From: Prevotella sp. CAG:485
Lineage (GTDB): Bacteria > Bacteroidota > Bacteroidia > Bacteroidales > Muribaculaceae
DNA length: 64,000 nt
Direction of reading: 5' to 3'
Assembly: GCA_000437495.1 (NCBI GenBank)
Contig: FR897805.1
Location: forward strand, 1 to 64,000
Position 1 is the stretch's first letter, and each line of letters starts with the position of its first letter. Below are positions 18,528 to 26,854 of the stretch, in pieces. The translations under genes were made by a program, and so were the position numbers. The notes below the pieces were generated by a model, which saw nothing but the letters and a program-made list of their open reading frames with translations, was not told the origin of the DNA and made no database searches.

Positions 18528-19157
18528 TTAATGCTCCTGAAGGTCCTTGTGTCTTGCTCTGTGAACCCAGATTATGCAAGCCACTACAATGAGGGCCATG
18601 GGGGGCAGAATCATCAGTCCGCAGTTTGAGTACCCGGCATCATACCACGATTGCGGCACCACCTGGAAGCCGAACAGCGAGCCGCTGCCGAGCAATTCAC
18701 GGAAGAAGGCCACTATCAGCAATATGGCGGCATAGCCAATGCCGTTGCCCACTCCGTCGAGAAACGACAGCCACGGGCGGTGTGTGAGCGCAAAGGCTTC
18801 CAGACGGCCCATGATGATGCAGTTGGTGATGATGAGCCCGATGAATACCGACAGCTGTACGCTGACGTCGTAGGCAAATGCCTTGAGCACCTGGTCTACT
18901 ATCACCACCAACGCCGCAACCACCACAAGCTGCACTATGATGCGTATGGAGGTGGGTATGGTTTTGCGTATCAGCGACAGGATGACGTTGGAGAAGGCCA
19001 GCACACAGATTACGGATATGCCCATAACGAATGCCGGCTCCATTTTGGCGGTTACTGCCAAGGCTGAACAGATACCCAGTATCTGAACAATTACCGGATT
19101 ATCCTTCGACAGCGGGTTGAGAAAGGCCTGCTTTACTTCTTTGCTTAGACTGCTCAT
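18528..19157 (-). CDS. nqrD: Na+-translocating NADH:quinone reductase subunit D
   Basis: 209 residues, six membrane segments, homologous to NqrE in inverted topology. Conserved parts: NPVIVQILGICSALAVT with the iron-ligand cysteine, and LIITNCIIMGRLEAFAL. Its start codon overlaps the nqrC stop (shared base at 19157), indicating translational coupling. Confidence 0.96.
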   Translation of the reverse strand: MSSLSKEVKQAFLNPLSKDNPVIVQILGICSALAVTAKMEPAFVMGISVICVLAFSNVILSLIRKTIPTSIRIIVQLVVVAALVVIVDQVLKAFAYDVSVQLSVFIGLIITNCIIMGRLEAFALTHRPWLSFLDGVGNGIGYAAILLIVAFFRELLGSGSLFGFQVVPQSWYDAGYSNCGLMILPPMALIVVACIIWVHRARHKDLQEH

Positions 19158-19876
19158 TATTTACCCTGATTTTGAAGGTTCTTGAAAAATGCATTATAAG
19201 GGCGCATCGACTTTTCGAGCATTGTCTGCACACCCTGCGACGTTATGGTGCCGCCGCTAATGGCATGCACATAACTGCCTGAGGCCGGTTCATGACCGCT
19301 CTTTACCACTTTGATAGGCTCGAAATTGCCGTCTTCGTAGAGCGTTTGGCCCTTGAACTGATTGCTGAAAGCCGGTTTGGCAATCTCGGCGCCAAGACCC
19401 GGCGTCTCGCCCTGATGAGCGAAATATGCGCCATAGATGCTTGTGCCGTCGCTGTTCATGGCTATGTAGCCCCAGATGGGACCCCAAAGACCCATGCCAT
19501 ACACCGGCACTATATATTTCGTTTCATTGTCTTTCTGGCACACGAACACCGGCAGCATGCGCCTGTCGTCGGGTTTCTTCATCTCCATGGCCGGATTGAT
19601 GTCGAAGGCTGCCGGGGCGCCAGCAACGTCCAGTCCGCGCGAATTGACAACCCGCGTGCTCACTATGTATTTCTGATACAGGTCTGCAACACTCTCACCG
19701 TCCTGCGGCACTATCAGCGCTGCTTCCAGAATCTGGCGCTTCTTGTCGTTGGCTATGTTTTCGGTCTGTTGGGGGCGCAAAGCCTGATATACGAGCGACA
19801 GGCCAACGCCTACCACCAGCACAAGCACTACAATGTAGACTACCGTATAGAGATTGCTGTTTTTATTTATCTTCAT
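19157..19876 (-). CDS. nqrC: Na+-translocating NADH:quinone reductase subunit C
   Basis: 239 residues with one N-terminal membrane helix (about 10-32) and a periplasmic FMN-binding domain. The flavin attachment motif reads SGGTITSQGVQ, with T210 the expected covalent FMN threonine (the usual motif is SGAT, so glycine replaces alanine). YGMGLWGPIWGYIA and HQGETPGLGAEI are family hallmarks. Confidence 0.95.
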   Translation of the reverse strand: MKINKNSNLYTVVYIVVLVLVVGVGLSLVYQALRPQQTENIANDKKRQILEAALIVPQDGESVADLYQKYIVSTRVVNSRGLDVAGAPAAFDINPAMEMKKPDDRRMLPVFVCQKDNETKYIVPVYGMGLWGPIWGYIAMNSDGTSIYGAYFAHQGETPGLGAEIAKPAFSNQFKGQTLYEDGNFEPIKVVKSGHEPASGSYVHAISGGTITSQGVQTMLEKSMRPYNAFFKNLQNQGK

Positions 19877-19883
19877 GGCTGCC

Positions 19884-21071
19884 TCAGGCTTTTACACGCG
19901 CCATGCGGCGACGTATGTTAACATTCACTATGCACCAGTCGATGAGAGGCGCGAAACAGTTCATCAGAAGCACTGCCAGCATGGCACCTTCCGGATAACC
20001 CGTGTTGTAACAGCGTATCAATATGGCTATTACGCCTATCAGAAAGCCGTAGATATATTTGCCCAGACGGGTTCGGCACGAGGTTACCGGGTCTGTGGCC
20101 ATAAACACCACCGCAAAGGCGAATCCGCCCAGACAGAGCTGCCACCACGGACCGAGGAATGCCACCGGATATGTGGGTGTGGCGGTTGCCTGTGCCAGAA
20201 GCGACATCAGGATGCCACCCACCGTGGCCGACAGCATTATGCGCCACGAGGCCATGCCGAAGAGTAGCAAAACGGCCGCTCCTATCAGTATACAGAAGGT
20301 TGAAGTCTCGCCCCACGAGCCCGGAATGAAGCCCCAGAAGGCGTCGCTGAGCGTGAGATGCTCGCCTATGGCGTTCGTTACATCTGCCAGCGGGTTGGTG
20401 CCACCGGCCGAGGCTATCTGGCCAAGGGGTGTCGCTCCCGTAAAACCATCAACTGTTGGCTGGCCCCCAAGCGAGATAAAGACCTTGTCGCCGCTCATCT
20501 TTGCCGGATAGGCAAAGAAGAGGAAAGCACGCGCCACCAGGGCCGGGTTCATGAAGTTGTAACCCGTGCCACCGAACACCTCTTTGCAGAAAATCACAGA
20601 GAAGGCCGTGGCCACGGCCAGCATCCACAACGGCGTGTCGATGGGGCAAATCATCGGTATCAGCATACCCGACACTAAAAAGCCCTCCTGTATCTCATGG
20701 CCGCGTATCTGAGCAAAGATAAACTCTATGCCCAGGCCCACAATGTAGGTTACAAACATCATGGGCAGCGTCATCATAAAGCCATACCACCAACATTCAA
20801 GCACATTGCAACCGGCACCGGTGGCGAGTCCATGCTGATAACCCACGTTCCACATACCAAACAGGCAGCAGGGCAGCAAAGCCAGAATCACTATTATCAT
20901 AGTGCGTTTGGAGTCGTTGCTGTCGTGAATCTGGACCCCGGTTTTTGATGTGGTGTTGGGCGTATATAAGAATGTGTAGAATCCGTCGAACACGGAATGC
21001 AGCTTAGCATACTTGCCACCCTTCTCAAACTGTGGCTTTATGCGGTCGAGCTGCTCTTTTAACCTACTCAT
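19884..21071 (-). CDS. nqrB: Na+-translocating NADH:quinone reductase subunit B
   Basis: 395 residues, about ten membrane helices. The second covalent FMN site is visible as DGFTGATPLGQ, with T214 the expected flavin-bearing residue. The KEVFGGTGYNFMNPALVARA segment is conserved. NqrB is the core membrane subunit and also binds riboflavin and quinone in characterised complexes. Confidence 0.96.
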   Translation of the reverse strand: MSRLKEQLDRIKPQFEKGGKYAKLHSVFDGFYTFLYTPNTTSKTGVQIHDSNDSKRTMIIVILALLPCCLFGMWNVGYQHGLATGAGCNVLECWWYGFMMTLPMMFVTYIVGLGIEFIFAQIRGHEIQEGFLVSGMLIPMICPIDTPLWMLAVATAFSVIFCKEVFGGTGYNFMNPALVARAFLFFAYPAKMSGDKVFISLGGQPTVDGFTGATPLGQIASAGGTNPLADVTNAIGEHLTLSDAFWGFIPGSWGETSTFCILIGAAVLLLFGMASWRIMLSATVGGILMSLLAQATATPTYPVAFLGPWWQLCLGGFAFAVVFMATDPVTSCRTRLGKYIYGFLIGVIAILIRCYNTGYPEGAMLAVLLMNCFAPLIDWCIVNVNIRRRMARVKA

Positions 21072-21097
21072 TGTTATAACTTATTTAAGAGTTAATG

Positions 21098-22435
21098 TTA
21101 TTCCATTTCCTTGCGCAGGCTGTCGAGGCTGTCGCGAACCATCTGCTGCAGCGGCAACTTTGAGGTATCTACAAACTCGGGCAGCGCAAAGTCTTCGGGA
21201 GCCACTTCATAGATGCCCAACTTCTCCATCTTGTCGATGTTGTTGTCGGCTATGGCACGTAGCAGAAATTCCGGATAAATGTCCATGGGGAATACGCTGT
21301 CGTACTCCTCGCTGAGTATGGGAGCGCGCCTGCCACCACGCAGCCTTGCGTCGAAGTCGAACTTGGCGCTGTGGCGGCGCAAGAATCCGGGGAATGAGCG
21401 TTTGACGCTGTATTTGCGCGGATTCAGACTTGCCCAGCCCATAAATTCGTCGGCATTGTCACCCTCGGCAATCACCGTAACCTGACGCCACGGACGCCTC
21501 AGATAACCCTCTGTGGCGCTTACGGCATGGCCGGTGAGCACATTGCCCGAAATGATGCGGTCTTTCTTCTCCGTTTTAATGGCAAAAGGCTTGAGCAGCG
21601 ACGCTATGTCGCATCCTATCACCGTTTTCACCATGGCCGGATTCTCTACCATCGGTCCTGTTACAGCCACCTTGGCCTCTGCATCCAGCTCTCCGGTGAG
21701 TCTAAGCCTGCCCATACGCACCGCTGTGCGGGCGTCGAGAGTCCATACCGTCTCACCCTTGTTCACCGGTTTGATAGCAGCTATCTGCGTGCCGACGTTA
21801 CCGGCCGGATGAGGCCCTTCAAACTCCGTCACCACAGCTCCCGTGGCATTGATGCCTGAGCCGAAACGCACGCCAAGATACACTTTGCCGTCGGTTAGTT
21901 GGCTCAACATCTCAATGCCGGCCTGCAGAGCGTCCTGGTCAGCGGCATCAATAAGTGCCGGAGCCAGAGGTGCGCTGTCGAACGCTGTGATAAAAATATC
22001 GCGGGGGCGGATGCCGGGAGTCGGTATAATGTCATACGGACGCTGGCTCATCATTGCCCATAAGCCTGAGCGGCAGAGGGCGTCGGTAATGCCTTCTGCG
22101 TCTGAGCCGATGGTGAATTTCACAGTCTCAAGGCCCTCTTTGCCGCAGTCAATCACCACCGACAATATGCGGCGGCGTTCTCCACGGTTGATTTCGGCTA
22201 CTTCGCCGGCTGCCGGACTGGTAAGATAAAGGCCCTCATGCTCTTTGGCTTGAAGCACCGGAGTACCTTTGCCAACCTTATCGCCCGGCTTTACAAGTAA
22301 CTTCCAGGTAAATCCGCCGAAGTCGGCCGGTACGATGCCGGCTTTTGACGGTGATATAGTTATTTCCCGCGACATATCTGCTTTCCCGGCCAAAGGTATG
22401 TCGAGGCCTTTCTTAATCTTGATGATTTCAGCCAT
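21098..22435 (-). CDS. nqrA: Na+-translocating NADH:quinone reductase subunit A
   Basis: 445 residues beginning MAEIIKIKKGLDIPLAGKAD, a typical NqrA N-terminus. The open frame extends to 22501 with no family similarity, so the ATG at 22435 is chosen. The protein has a barrel-sandwich hybrid N-terminal domain and the GMTTF-free Rossmann-like core typical of NqrA; it docks on the cytoplasmic side of NqrB. It is the first gene of the operon nqrABCDEF, all with gaps below 35 bp. Confidence 0.95.
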   Translation of the reverse strand: MAEIIKIKKGLDIPLAGKADMSREITISPSKAGIVPADFGGFTWKLLVKPGDKVGKGTPVLQAKEHEGLYLTSPAAGEVAEINRGERRRILSVVIDCGKEGLETVKFTIGSDAEGITDALCRSGLWAMMSQRPYDIIPTPGIRPRDIFITAFDSAPLAPALIDAADQDALQAGIEMLSQLTDGKVYLGVRFGSGINATGAVVTEFEGPHPAGNVGTQIAAIKPVNKGETVWTLDARTAVRMGRLRLTGELDAEAKVAVTGPMVENPAMVKTVIGCDIASLLKPFAIKTEKKDRIISGNVLTGHAVSATEGYLRRPWRQVTVIAEGDNADEFMGWASLNPRKYSVKRSFPGFLRRHSAKFDFDARLRGGRRAPILSEEYDSVFPMDIYPEFLLRAIADNNIDKMEKLGIYEVAPEDFALPEFVDTSKLPLQQMVRDSLDSLRKEME

Positions 22436-22516
22436 TCGGATTATATTTAAACCGCACGCTCCGCAATGGAATGTGGTCATGCCGAAGCGTATGCGTTGCA
22501 AAGGTTAAATTCTCTG

Positions 22517-22547
22517 CAAAAATAATAAAAATTAACCACTCTTACAA
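22517..22547 (-). promoter_or_regulatory. Promoter of the nqr operon
   Basis: TTG (22545-22547) and TATTTTTG (22517-22524) on the minus strand, 20 bp apart, about 80 bp before nqrA. A second, poorer box (TAACCTTTG, from 22499) lies just downstream. Confidence 0.5.
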
Positions 22548-22597
22548 CTATGGGGTGATTTTATGGCTAAGGTGATTGGGAAGGGGAAGGGAGTTTA

Positions 22598-22696
22598 GGG
22601 AATTAAGGGCTTTAAGGAATTTAAGGAGCTTAAAGAGGTGAGGGAAAATAAGGATCTTAAGGAGTTTAAGGAATTTAAGGAGCTTAGGGAGATTTG
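22598..22696. repeat. Nonamer tandem repeat, consensus GGAnnTTAA, 11 units
   Basis: The 280-bp gap between nqrA and the TPR gene holds eleven imperfect 9-bp units in exact register (GGAATTTAA and GGAGCTTAA are the commonest), flanked by purine-only DNA (22575-22597 and 22697-22724). Because 9 is a multiple of 3, one frame reads as a Lys-Glu-Phe/Leu repeat, but no start, promoter or family supports a protein. The rest of the gap contains the nqr promoter and the TPR-gene terminator. Confidence 0.75.
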
Positions 22697-22723
22697 GAAG
22701 GGTAAGGGGGAAGGGGAGAAGGC

Positions 22724-22757
22724 AAAGAAAAACTGCGCCGGCAATGCTGGCGCAGTT
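22724..22757 (-). terminator. Terminator of the TPR gene
   Basis: A 12-bp stem (AACTGCGCCGGC / GCTGGCGCAGTT with one mismatch) followed on the minus strand by TTTTTCTTTG. Confidence 0.8.
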
Positions 22758-22781
22758 GTATTTGAGTGCTATTCTAATATC

Positions 22782-24431
22782 TTACTTCAGATTCTTCAGA
22801 CCGTTGGTGGCGTCGGCGTTGCCGGGCTGCAGGGTCAGAATCTTGTTGTAATAGTTGGTGGCAAGCTGTTTGTTACCGGCTTTGGCTGCTGCCATGGCAA
22901 GATAGTTGTACATGGTGATGGCATTGTTGATGAACGGTTTGTTCTTGTCGGCGGGGAGCTGCTCAAACAGGCTTACACCCTTGTTGAAGTCATCTATGGC
23001 TATGCTGCTTACTGCTGAAACAGGGGCATTGAGAATCTTTTCGCGGCCCATGAAGAAGTAGGTTGCCGGGTCGTTGGGATAGAGAGTCTTGGCTTTGGCG
23101 ATGTAGCTGTTCAGGTCAGCGCTATACTGCTTGAAGGCCTCGGGATTCTCCTCTTTCATCTGCGATGCCATGGCATAATTCAGAATCATGGCTGTGCGCA
23201 GTTCGCCTGAGCTGGGATTTTCAACCATCTTCATATAGTCGTTATAAGCTGCGGTGGCTGCCTTGTTGTCCTCTTTGTCGAGGTACAGATAGGCGAGTGC
23301 CTGGCGATAACGCGACTCTTTAGGATGCCGGTTGATAGCCTCTTCAAGCACTGTCTTGGCTTTGTCAAACTCTTTGGCTTTGCTGAACTGGTCAGATACC
23401 AGAGTGTAGTCGATAAGAGCAAACGGGCGCATCTTCGGGTCTGCCTCGTGAGCTGCCCAGAGCTCCTGAGCCATAGCCGGCATCTGAGCTGCCAGTTCCG
23501 GAAGCTGAGCCGCATTCATGAAGCGGAAACGCATGGCTGAATAGTTGTTCGGGTTCTGACGAAGCAGCTGGCTGGCATAGTCATAGCCTTTCTTGTAATC
23601 CTTGTTCCAGAAAAGGAGGAAGGAGTATTCAGCCTCATCCTCGTCGAAGTGGTTGGGGTTGTTGACGTATTTGCCGTACTGCTCCACAGCCTCGCGGAAC
23701 ATATTGTTGTTGTAATATGTGCGGGCGAGTTCGCGCTGGCCAAGAGCCGACTGCGGGTTGTGGTTGAGAAGCAGCTGAAGCACGCGGATAGACTCTTTCG
23801 GGTTACGTATCTTCAGAATGTCGGCATAGCGAACGTATGACTCGGCGGCTGTGGGGTCATAGCCGTAAGCCAGCTCGAAGTTTTGGTTAGCCTCACCCCA
23901 TTTGCGGGCGTCGGCTGCCTGGTCGGCAAGGAAAAGATAATATTCCGGGTTTTCGGCATTCTTCTTGTATGCCTTCTGCATGTGTTTCTCTATCTCTTTG
24001 GCGAAACGGTCGGCGTCAACGTCGTAGTAAGCGCGGGCTATTGCCACTTCTACCGATGATGCGTCTTTGCCGGCATTCTTGCCTGCGAGTTTGAATTGCT
24101 GTTCAGCCTCTTTGGAGTTGCCGTTCTGCAGGTCAACAAGACCTTTGCCCACGTAGTTGTAGGGGTATTTGGGGTTGGCGGCGATGCCGTTGGTGAAATC
24201 CTTTTCAGCGGCTGCCAGATCGGGTTTCTCCACCTGCATCTCTATCATGCCCAGATAATAGTACGATGCGGCTTTGTCGGTGCCGGGTTTGTCGAGGTTG
24301 CGCTCCAGAAGAGTGCGAGCCTGAGTAAAGCGCTGAGCTTTGTAGAATTCCACGCCATCTTTATAACCCTGAGCGCTTATGCTCATGGTAATGGCGGCAA
24401 ATAAAAATGCTACTATGTATTTCAGTCTCAT
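22782..24431 (-). CDS. Secreted/periplasmic tetratricopeptide-repeat protein
   Basis: 549 residues with a signal peptide (cleavage after SISA) and TPR repeats along the whole length, for example AASYYYLGMIEMQVEKPDLA, YNYVGKGLVDLQNGNSKEAE and GQRELARTYYNNNMFREAVE. No catalytic domain was seen. In Bacteroidetes a TPR protein of this kind is commonly adjacent to a PstS-like lipoprotein and the exbB-exbD-tonB genes; here the TPR and PstS genes are together, while exbBD-tonB sit about 10 kb away. A scaffolding role in the envelope is likely but unproven. Confidence 0.8.
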   Translation of the reverse strand: MRLKYIVAFLFAAITMSISAQGYKDGVEFYKAQRFTQARTLLERNLDKPGTDKAASYYYLGMIEMQVEKPDLAAAEKDFTNGIAANPKYPYNYVGKGLVDLQNGNSKEAEQQFKLAGKNAGKDASSVEVAIARAYYDVDADRFAKEIEKHMQKAYKKNAENPEYYLFLADQAADARKWGEANQNFELAYGYDPTAAESYVRYADILKIRNPKESIRVLQLLLNHNPQSALGQRELARTYYNNNMFREAVEQYGKYVNNPNHFDEDEAEYSFLLFWNKDYKKGYDYASQLLRQNPNNYSAMRFRFMNAAQLPELAAQMPAMAQELWAAHEADPKMRPFALIDYTLVSDQFSKAKEFDKAKTVLEEAINRHPKESRYRQALAYLYLDKEDNKAATAAYNDYMKMVENPSSGELRTAMILNYAMASQMKEENPEAFKQYSADLNSYIAKAKTLYPNDPATYFFMGREKILNAPVSAVSSIAIDDFNKGVSLFEQLPADKNKPFINNAITMYNYLAMAAAKAGNKQLATNYYNKILTLQPGNADATNGLKNLK

Positions 24432-24528
24432 AGGTATGATTGGTTTTCCGGGTTTGAGCCGTTGAGGTCTGTTTTTATTATAACGCGCGTCCGGAGTATT
24501 TAATTACCCCGGCGCACGTTTTAGATTG

Positions 24529-24560
24529 CAAATTTAACACTTTTTTTCAATCCGCGCAAA
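24529..24560 (-). promoter_or_regulatory. Promoter of the TPR gene
   Basis: TTTG (24557-24560) and TAAATTTG (24529-24536), 20 bp apart on the minus strand, about 100 bp before the start codon. Confidence 0.65.
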
Positions 24561-24659
24561 TCCGCTTGTGGTGGCCGATAAATCCTTTCGATACATTCTT
24601 TATCGGCCGGCGGAGAGCCTCTCCGGTTTTACTAAAATTGCTTTTCCGGTGGATGATGC

Positions 24660-25664
24660 CTACTTGCTCACCTTCACCACTCGGGGCTGTACGTTATAGG
24701 GCAGAATTCCCGTCTCGGAAATTATTTTCTGGCCTATAAAGCCCGTAAGGAAGGCATAGAAGCTGTGAGGCAGTGAGCCGTTGGGCGCTGTGCAGATTGC
24801 ATATACTTTGCGGAACAGAGGATAGGAGCCGTTGAAAATATTGGCCTGATAGGGCTTCACTGGTTTCAGAGCATCGGTGGCACGCACAGGCAGCACCTTC
24901 ACCTTATCGGTGAATTCAACGTTGACGGTATCGGTGGTGTTCTCAAGTTGCTTAACACGCTGTGCCATAGGCTGTTTGCCGGCGGCCTGAAGGCTGTCGC
25001 CAAGCCAGCTGACAGACATGATGCCAAGCACGTTGCGATTTTTCTGCACCATCTCAAACACATCCTTGTTGTTCTTTTGAGCGAAGGCGTTGGGGTTTTG
25101 CGAAATCATCTGTCCCTTGGGCAGGAACTTGTCGCGCATATAATTTACTGTAGAACTGCCTTCGTTGTCAAAGACTATCTTTATGGCCGAAGTGTCTGTG
25201 CCGGCAAGCTGATTCCAGTGCGAAATCTCGCCGCGCATAATCTGGCCCACTTCCTCCTCGGTGATGAAGTCAACGGGGTTATCCTTGTTGACCACAATAG
25301 CCACCGCGTCAACGGCAATGCACTGTTGCCTTACGTTGCGTTCCTGCTCCTGATGAATGCGCTGACATTCATCCTTGGTGAGTTCGCGCGTAACAATTAT
25401 CAGTCGGCATTTGCCGGCTTTCAGCGAGTCTATGCAGGCGTTTTCGTTGAGGTAGCTGGGCAGGATGAAGGCTTCGGGATACTGATACTCGAAAACCTCG
25501 ATTTCCTCTTCAAGTATGCGCCGGAAGCCGTCTTCGCAGGCTATGAAATCAGAACCTTTGGCGTATTCTCCTTTTTTATAGTCGGAGCAGGAAGAGGTCA
25601 GTGCCGTAACCACCAGAATGGCTGCGGCAAAGATGCTTATAAGTTGCGGTCTGTGTTTTTTCAT
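24660..25664 (-). CDS. PstS-like substrate-binding lipoprotein
   Basis: 334 residues starting MKKHRPQLISIFAAAILV; the ATG at 25664 is preferred over the longer frame (25718) because it lies 2 bp after the upstream gene and gives a proper lipoprotein signal with lipobox LTSSCS. The fold is that of the PstS/phosphate-binding family: VDAVAIVVNKDNPVDFIT, ISHWNQLAGTD and FDNEGSSTVNYMRD. No permease or ATPase gene is nearby, so a role in phosphate import is uncertain. PstS-like proteins of this branch often accompany TonB-ExbBD genes in Bacteroidetes and may have another function. Confidence 0.82.
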   Translation of the reverse strand: MKKHRPQLISIFAAAILVVTALTSSCSDYKKGEYAKGSDFIACEDGFRRILEEEIEVFEYQYPEAFILPSYLNENACIDSLKAGKCRLIIVTRELTKDECQRIHQEQERNVRQQCIAVDAVAIVVNKDNPVDFITEEEVGQIMRGEISHWNQLAGTDTSAIKIVFDNEGSSTVNYMRDKFLPKGQMISQNPNAFAQKNNKDVFEMVQKNRNVLGIMSVSWLGDSLQAAGKQPMAQRVKQLENTTDTVNVEFTDKVKVLPVRATDALKPVKPYQANIFNGSYPLFRKVYAICTAPNGSLPHSFYAFLTGFIGQKIISETGILPYNVQPRVVKVSK

Positions 25665-25666
25665 TT

Positions 25667-25903
25667 TCAAGGTTTGTTTTTCCACAAACGATAGCCGCGC
25701 CAAACGCCGTATGCGCATAAGATGGCTCCGACTATTATTGCTATGGTAGGGGTGAAGATTTCAAATGTCTTGTTGGCCACGATGAGCAGAATGCCTATGC
25801 CGATGTAGAATATCACCATGAAGATGCCGAACCAGATGCGCATGGGAGCTGCTCCTTTCATGCTGTTGTTTCTGTTTCTCTCTTCTCTCTGATTGTTTTC
25901 CAT
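25667..25903 (-). CDS. Small two-helix membrane protein
   Basis: 78 residues from the ATG at 25903 (MENNQREERNRNNSMKGAAP). A charged N-terminus is followed by two hydrophobic helices (about 26-46 and 51-68) and a basic C-terminus (YRLWKNKP). Homologues of unknown function occur next to PstS-like genes in Bacteroidetes. The stop lies 2 bp before the PstS-like start, so they are surely co-transcribed. The longer frame from 25966 has no supporting features. Confidence 0.7.
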   Translation of the reverse strand: MENNQREERNRNNSMKGAAPMRIWFGIFMVIFYIGIGILLIVANKTFEIFTPTIAIIVGAILCAYGVWRGYRLWKNKP

Positions 25904-26046
25904 GTTGCAGTGTATTTTTTGTTTTATCTTTTTAACAACTCTGTTTAAGGTTCTGTTCGTTGGCAACGGCTTTGCAGCTCAAAAAATCGCGCGGCCGCAT
26001 AACCGTCTGAAAAGAGCCTCCCGCAGGTGTCGTAAACAGGCAGCTG

Positions 26047-26131
26047 AAAAAATCCCGACTGCTTAGACAGCTTAATCTGTCAGCTTAAGATTGAACGACG
26101 CGCATAGCCGTAACAGACTATGCGCGTCGGG
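26047..26131 (-). terminator. Multi-hairpin terminator region after rpsP
   Basis: Following the rpsP stop on the minus strand: a perfect 12-bp hairpin (CGACGCGCATAG / CTATGCGCGTCG, 26096-26129), a small GACAG/CTGTC hairpin, and an outer stem CCCGAC (26126-26131) with GTCGGG (26054-26059) directly followed by T6 (26052-26047). The outer stem shares bases with the first hairpin, so the two cannot form together. Confidence 0.6.
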
Positions 26132-26154
26132 TTTTCTTAGCTGAGCGCCGGGAA

Positions 26155-26700
26155 TTAAGCTTCTTCAGCAGGTTTCTCTTCGCTTTGAGCTGCTTCGGCT
26201 TCGAGAGCGGCTTTAGCGGCAGCTTCTTGCTCGGCAAGCTTCTCTGCTTTTTTCTTGGCTATGCTCTCTTCACGAGTCTTGTTGACGTCAGATTCGTGTT
26301 TTTTGCGAGCCTGAGCCTGCTCGGTAGCCTTAGCCTCTTCCTTAGCCTTGCGGCCGGCGAGAGCTTTCTCGCGGTCAGCTTTCCAGGCGTTGAAACGACG
26401 TTCGGCCTCTTCCTGGCTGAAAGCGCCTTTCTTTACACCGCCGCGGAGGTGCCACATCAGCAGCACGCCTTCGCGCGACAGAATGTTGCGGGCGGTATCG
26501 GTGGGCTGTGCGCCCTGCTCTATCCAATACAAAGCGCGGTCGAAGTCCAGACTTATTGTAGCAGGATTAGTGTTCGGATTATAGGAACCTATCCTTTCAA
26601 TAAATCTGCCATCTCGTGGCGCCCTGCTATCGGCGATTACAATCGGGTAGAACGCGTAGCCTTTGCGGCCATGCAGTTGCAGTCTGATCTTCGTTGCCAT
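26155..26700 (-). CDS. rpsP: 30S ribosomal protein S16 with long acidic/basic tail
   Basis: 181 residues. The S16 core is at the N-terminus ([20 protein letters not shown], then [19 protein letters not shown] and [16 protein letters not shown]), about 90 residues. The rest is a charged Ala/Glu/Lys-rich extension with coiled-coil character. Such tails on S16 are usual in Bacteroidetes and not a sign of fusion. The gene is divergent from prfA with a strong -7 box about 100 bp upstream. Confidence 0.95.
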   Translation of the reverse strand: MATKIRLQLHGRKGYAFYPIVIADSRAPRDGRFIERIGSYNPNTNPATISLDFDRALYWIEQGAQPTDTARNILSREGVLLMWHLRGGVKKGAFSQEEAERRFNAWKADREKALAGRKAKEEAKATEQAQARKKHESDVNKTREESIAKKKAEKLAEQEAAAKAALEAEAAQSEEKPAEEA

Positions 26701-26796
26701 AACTTACGGTCTGTTTTGAATTGAATTTTGGTTTTTGTTTTCTTTTTGCTTTCGCAGTTTTTGCCTCGCTGAGGCCTTCACTTGCTTTTGCGACTG

Positions 26797-26804
26797 CAAA
26801 GTTA
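26797..26804 (-). promoter_or_regulatory. -7 box of rpsP
   Basis: TAACTTTG on the minus strand, 96 bp before the start codon. No -33 TTG was seen at 19-21 bp. Confidence 0.45.
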
Positions 26805-26854
26805 ATGCTTTTTCGCGAATTTTCATTAATTTCGCGCAGAAATTTTTAAAAATA

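Noticed and set aside
22598..22696. CRISPR array
   Set aside because: Units are 9 bp without spacers and there are no cas genes in the window.
22638..23018. Open frame with a Lys-Glu-Phe repeat
   Set aside because: It is the nonamer repeat read in one frame and then runs antisense through a terminator and the TPR gene.
24484..24522. GC-rich imperfect inverted repeat before the TPR gene as a terminator of the PstS-like operon
   Set aside because: A bulge and a mismatch in the stem and no T tract on the minus strand.
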